From: Acetobacteraceae bacterium
GTDB lineage: Bacteria; Pseudomonadota; Alphaproteobacteria; Acetobacterales; Acetobacteraceae
DNA: 15,880 nt
Assembly (NCBI GenBank): GCA_019689515.1
Contig: JADGHI010000030.1
Location: 1-15,880 of the forward strand
Direction of reading: 5' to 3'
Both the position numbers and the translations under genes were made by a program. Shown piece after piece: positions 13,761-15,880 of this stretch (positions are counted from its first letter, which is position 1; every line of letters starts with the position of its first letter). The notes beneath the pieces were generated by a model. It was not told the DNA's origin. It was given only the letters and a program-made list of their open reading frames with translations, and ran no database searches.

Positions 13761-15105
13761 GCTGCGCGCCCATGGGGCGCCTGGCACCGACGCGCAGCTC
13801 GGCGAGCGGGGGCGGCGGTTCATCATCCGCCGCGAGCAGGCGGTGCCGCCACAGCCCTCCCCGGATGGCGCAGATCCGGCCCGGCTTGCGGCCTTCGTCC
13901 TGCCGCTGCTCTTCGACACCGCCGAACACCATGATGGCGACGCCCTGCGGCTCACCCGGCCGGACCTGCCGGCGATCCTCTTCGACCCGCACACCGGCCG
14001 ATGGAAGTGCAGCGCCAGCACAGTAGACGGGACCGGGCTTCTCGAGCTTGTCGCGTGGGCGAGGGATTGGGACCTCCCCCGCGCCGCGGCCTGGCTCTAC
14101 GTGCTGTGCATCGCCGCCACGCGCCCCGCTCCCGCGCGCGAGGGCCGCCTGATGGACGCGGTGCAGGCAATCCTCGACGCGTTCAGCCGGCAGCCGGGCG
14201 ACAGCCTCACCGGTATCAACACCGCCTTCGACGCGGCGCTGCAGCAGTTCCAGCCGGCGGCACCATGGCAGCCGATCCCCCGAACCCCGCCGTGGCGGCC
14301 TTCCTCAGCGTTGGCCACTGGCTCGAGCGGGAGATCGAGCCGCCGGAGTTCCTGCTCGGCGAGGTGGTCACCAAGACCACCCGCTGGTTCATCGGGGCCC
14401 CCCACGGGCATCGGCAAGACGCACCTCGCGCTCGGCCTCGCCGCTGGCATGGCGACCGGGCGGGGCTTTCTCCACTGGCGCGCCGCGCGCCCGGCGCGCG
14501 TCCTCTACATCGATGGCGAGATGTCGAGCGAGCTGCTGCAGAAGCGGTTGCGCGATCTACAGCGGCGCGAGCCCGGCGCGCTGCTCGCGACCAACCTCTT
14601 CGCCTTCTCCTGGGAGGACTGCGAGGAGCTGGCGCGCATCGAGCCTCGGCTCGGCACCTTCGCGCCGCTGAACACCCCTGAGGGCCAGGCCTTCATGCTT
14701 GGGCTAATCGAGGCCATTGGCGGTATCGACGTAGTGATCCTCGACAACCGCATGTCGCTCACGACGGGCGACATGAAGGAGGAGCTCCCCTGGACCGACA
14801 CCATGCCCTTGGTGCTCGAGCTGACGCGCCGGCGCATCGCCCAGATCTGGATCGACCACATGGGCCACGATGCCAAGCACATCTACGGCTCAAAGATGAA
14901 AGAATGGCAGTTCGACGCGGTCGCGATCCTCGAGAGTGTCGAGAACGCCGCGGCCGACATCAGCTTCCGTCTCCGCTTCACCAAGGCGCGCCGGCGCGAG
15001 CCCTCCAACCGCGCCGACTTCGAGCCGGTGGTGCTGACGCTCGCGGAGGACACCTGGCAGAGCGACGTCGGCGCCGCTCCCACCCAGGTGGACGCCAAGC
15101 GGTAG
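13753..15105 (+). CDS. RepA-like AAA/RecA-fold ATPase, with an out-of-frame patch and a premature stop
   Basis: 450 residues from GTG 13753, behind a G-rich ribosome site. Residues 1-175 resemble a primase-associated N-terminal domain (ILFDPHTGRWKCSASTVDGT, then LLELVAWARDWDLPRAAAWL), without an intact zinc motif. The RecA-like ATPase follows: Walker A PTGIGKT at 14401-14421, LYIDGEMSSELLQKRL, Walker B IDVVILDN, and a sensor region IAQIWIDHMGHD. Between about 14281 and 14403 the frame is wrong: the proper reading NPAVAAFLSVGHWLERE to KTTRWFIGAP lies one frame away, bounded by a missing C (run at 14277-14281) and an extra C (run at 14398-14403). TAG 15103-15105 ends the frame early. Probable role: phage or satellite replication helicase. 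Confidence 0.7.
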   Translation: MHELRAHGAPGTDAQLGERGRRFIIRREQAVPPQPSPDGADPARLAAFVLPLLFDTAEHHDGDALRLTRPDLPAILFDPHTGRWKCSASTVDGTGLLELVAWARDWDLPRAAAWLYVLCIAATRPAPAREGRLMDAVQAILDAFSRQPGDSLTGINTAFDAALQQFQPAAPWQPIPRTPPWRPSSALATGSSGRSSRRSSCSARWSPRPPAGSSGPPTGIGKTHLALGLAAGMATGRGFLHWRAARPARVLYIDGEMSSELLQKRLRDLQRREPGALLATNLFAFSWEDCEELARIEPRLGTFAPLNTPEGQAFMLGLIEAIGGIDVVILDNRMSLTTGDMKEELPWTDTMPLVLELTRRRIAQIWIDHMGHDAKHIYGSKMKEWQFDAVAILESVENAAADISFRLRFTKARRREPSNRADFEPVVLTLAEDTWQSDVGAAPTQVDAKR

Positions 15106-15417
15106 GCGGAGGCGCGCCTGACCGACGAGGCCGCCCTGCTGCTGCGCCATCTGCGCGACCTCGCCGCGAGCGCCGCCCCGGCCTCGCCCAAGCCGGGCAT
15201 GCCTGCCGTCCCCGCAGTGAACCGTTCCCACCTCATCGCCCACCTCATCAAGCGAAGCTGGTTCACCGAGGACGAGGTGCGCCGAACCGTTCCCAGCCGT
15301 GGGAACGCAACACAGCCGATCACGCGCCCGGCGCAGCGGCGGCTCGGCAAGGCCCTGGACGCCTTGCAACGCAAGGGCTTGACCGCAGCCACGGGCGATC
15401 GGGTGTGGCCGCTATGA
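15106..15417 (+). pseudogene. C-terminal segment of the ATPase gene after the TAG
   Basis: The same frame continues without a break: AEARLTDEAALLLRHLRDLA, then NRSHLIAHLIKRSWFTEDEV, AQRRLGKALDALQRKGL and TAATGDRVWPL, stopping at 15415-15417. It reads like a winged-helix domain often found at the end of RepA-like ATPases. The TAG probably replaced CAG (Gln), giving a 554-residue parent protein. A separate start at ATG 15199 is possible but cuts the first helix. Confidence 0.55.
15288..15307. repeat. Inverted GTTCCC pair inside the ATPase 3' region
   Basis: CGTTCCCA and TGGGAACG face each other across four bases. A single CGTTCCC also lies at 15223-15229. These match the intergenic cluster that follows. 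Confidence 0.6.
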
Positions 15418-15434
15418 AGCCCGATCGGCCGCAC

Positions 15435-15529
15435 CGTTCCCAACCGTTCCCCGCGCCAGCCGGGGAAACGTTCCCCGTTCCCAGCGTTCCCACCCCCCTA
15501 TAGGGGGGCGGAACGAGGAACGCGGGAAC
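15435..15529. repeat. Iteron-like CGTTCCC cluster around a central palindrome
   Basis: Five direct CGTTCCC copies start at 15435, 15445, 15469, 15476 and 15485. Three inverted copies follow (GGAACG at 15510 and 15517, GGGAAC at 15524). Another direct copy is at 15591. The pattern fits a protein-binding array, possibly a replication origin or packaging/control site of the phage module. Confidence 0.65.
15493..15508. repeat. Perfect 16-bp palindrome with TATA centre
   Basis: CCCCCCTATAGGGGGG, between the direct and inverted GTTCCC copies. The AT step in the middle of two G/C blocks marks the symmetry centre of the whole cluster. Confidence 0.75.
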
Positions 15530-15577
15530 ACCCGCAGCTCCGGTAACAACCGGCACGCCGATCTGGAAACACGACCC

Positions 15578-15880
15578 ATGGACACGCCGACGTTCCCCCG
15601 TAGCGCCGAAGGACCCCGCGAACCGACCGCTCACCGCGAAGGAGAAGCGGCTCGTCCAGATCATCGCCATCTCCGCCTCCGAAGGGCGCGAGATGTCACG
15701 GCAGGAGCTCGGGGAGGCCGCTGGCTACGACACTGGCGAGACGGCGCGGGTGCAGGCCTCTCGCGCAATCGCAAGGCCTGCCGTTCGCGCTGCCATCATC
15801 GCCGCCCTCAGGGAAACGGCGCAGGGGGACGCGCCCGGCGCCTATGCGGCGCTACGCCACGTGGCGCGGTCGGCCAAGAG
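15578..15880 (+). CDS. Probable phage terminase small subunit (3' end missing, 5' frame uncertain)
   Basis: The convincing frame runs from about 15600 to the window edge: VAPKDPANRPLTAKEKRLVQ, then IIAISASEGREMSRQELGEA, AGYDTGETARVQASRAIARP and AVRAAIIAALRE. LTAKEKRLVQ followed by a helix-turn-helix and VQASR is the usual start of small terminase or Nu1-like proteins, which recognise phage DNA for packaging. That frame has no start codon of its own upstream. ATG 15578 (MDTPTF) is one frame away, and a single extra C in the run at 15595-15599 would explain it. If so, this is another C-run lesion or sequence error like those in the ATPase gene. The gene follows the GTTCCC cluster. Confidence 0.5.
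   Translation, partial: MDTPTFPRSAEGPREPTAHREGEAARPDHRHLRLRRARDVTAGARGGRWLRHWRDGAGAGLSRNRKACRSRCHHRRPQGNGAGGRARRLCGATPRGAVGQE

Overview
GC-rich DNA from an alphaproteobacterium, most likely a Roseomonas-like member of the Acetobacteraceae. This is inferred from base composition, the NHLM-type peptide exporter, the Tat-type leader and the kinds of insertion sequence present; no rRNA or marker gene confirms it.

Layout. (1) 1-2740 is the 3' end of an NHLM/Nif11-type peptide cluster: the end of an ABC exporter gene, then two paralogous precursors. Each precursor has a Nif11-like leader ending in Gly-Gly and a Gly/Ala-rich, cysteine-free hydrophobic core of about 62 residues. (2) 2830-7826 is a stack of insertion sequences. 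An IS481-type transposase fragment is followed by an IS5-family element (3164-5450) that is split by an IS3-family (IS2-group) element (3755-5079). An intact IS701-family element (5454-6901) and a second IS5-family element (6905-7826) come next. Terminal repeats and target duplications are visible for all four elements and let the insertion order be read. (3) 7827-8835 holds an intrinsic terminator, an XRE-type regulator with two matching operator-like inverted repeats at its start, and a broken Tat-leader gene. (4) 8801-12661 is a degraded prophage segment with two internal-virion-protein-like genes (one with a tail-lysozyme domain) and a small two-helix membrane protein; an IS630-family element interrupts it. 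(5) 13110-15880 is a phage early/packaging module: an AlpA/excisionase-type HTH protein, one or two small proteins, a RepA-like ATPase, an iteron-like GTTCCC cluster around a perfect palindrome, and the start of a probable small terminase.

The most unusual structure is a family of ten 21-23 bp palindromes with a shared core (GGCA/TGCC or a close variant) but different, self-complementary outer arms. They lie only inside transposase genes: seven in the first IS5 element, one in the second and two in IS630. None was seen in IS3, IS701, the prophage or the peptide cluster. The IS3 element is inserted inside one of them, so the palindromes are the older event. Four of the ten abut codons for catalytic acidic residues of the transposases.

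The prophage part carries many lesions: indels, some of them in C runs, and premature stops one transition away from Trp or Gln codons. It is either decaying or affected by sequence errors. The two Nif11-leader precursors and their exporter would act together, the ABC protein removing or exporting across the membrane what the leader presents; no modifying enzyme is visible here.
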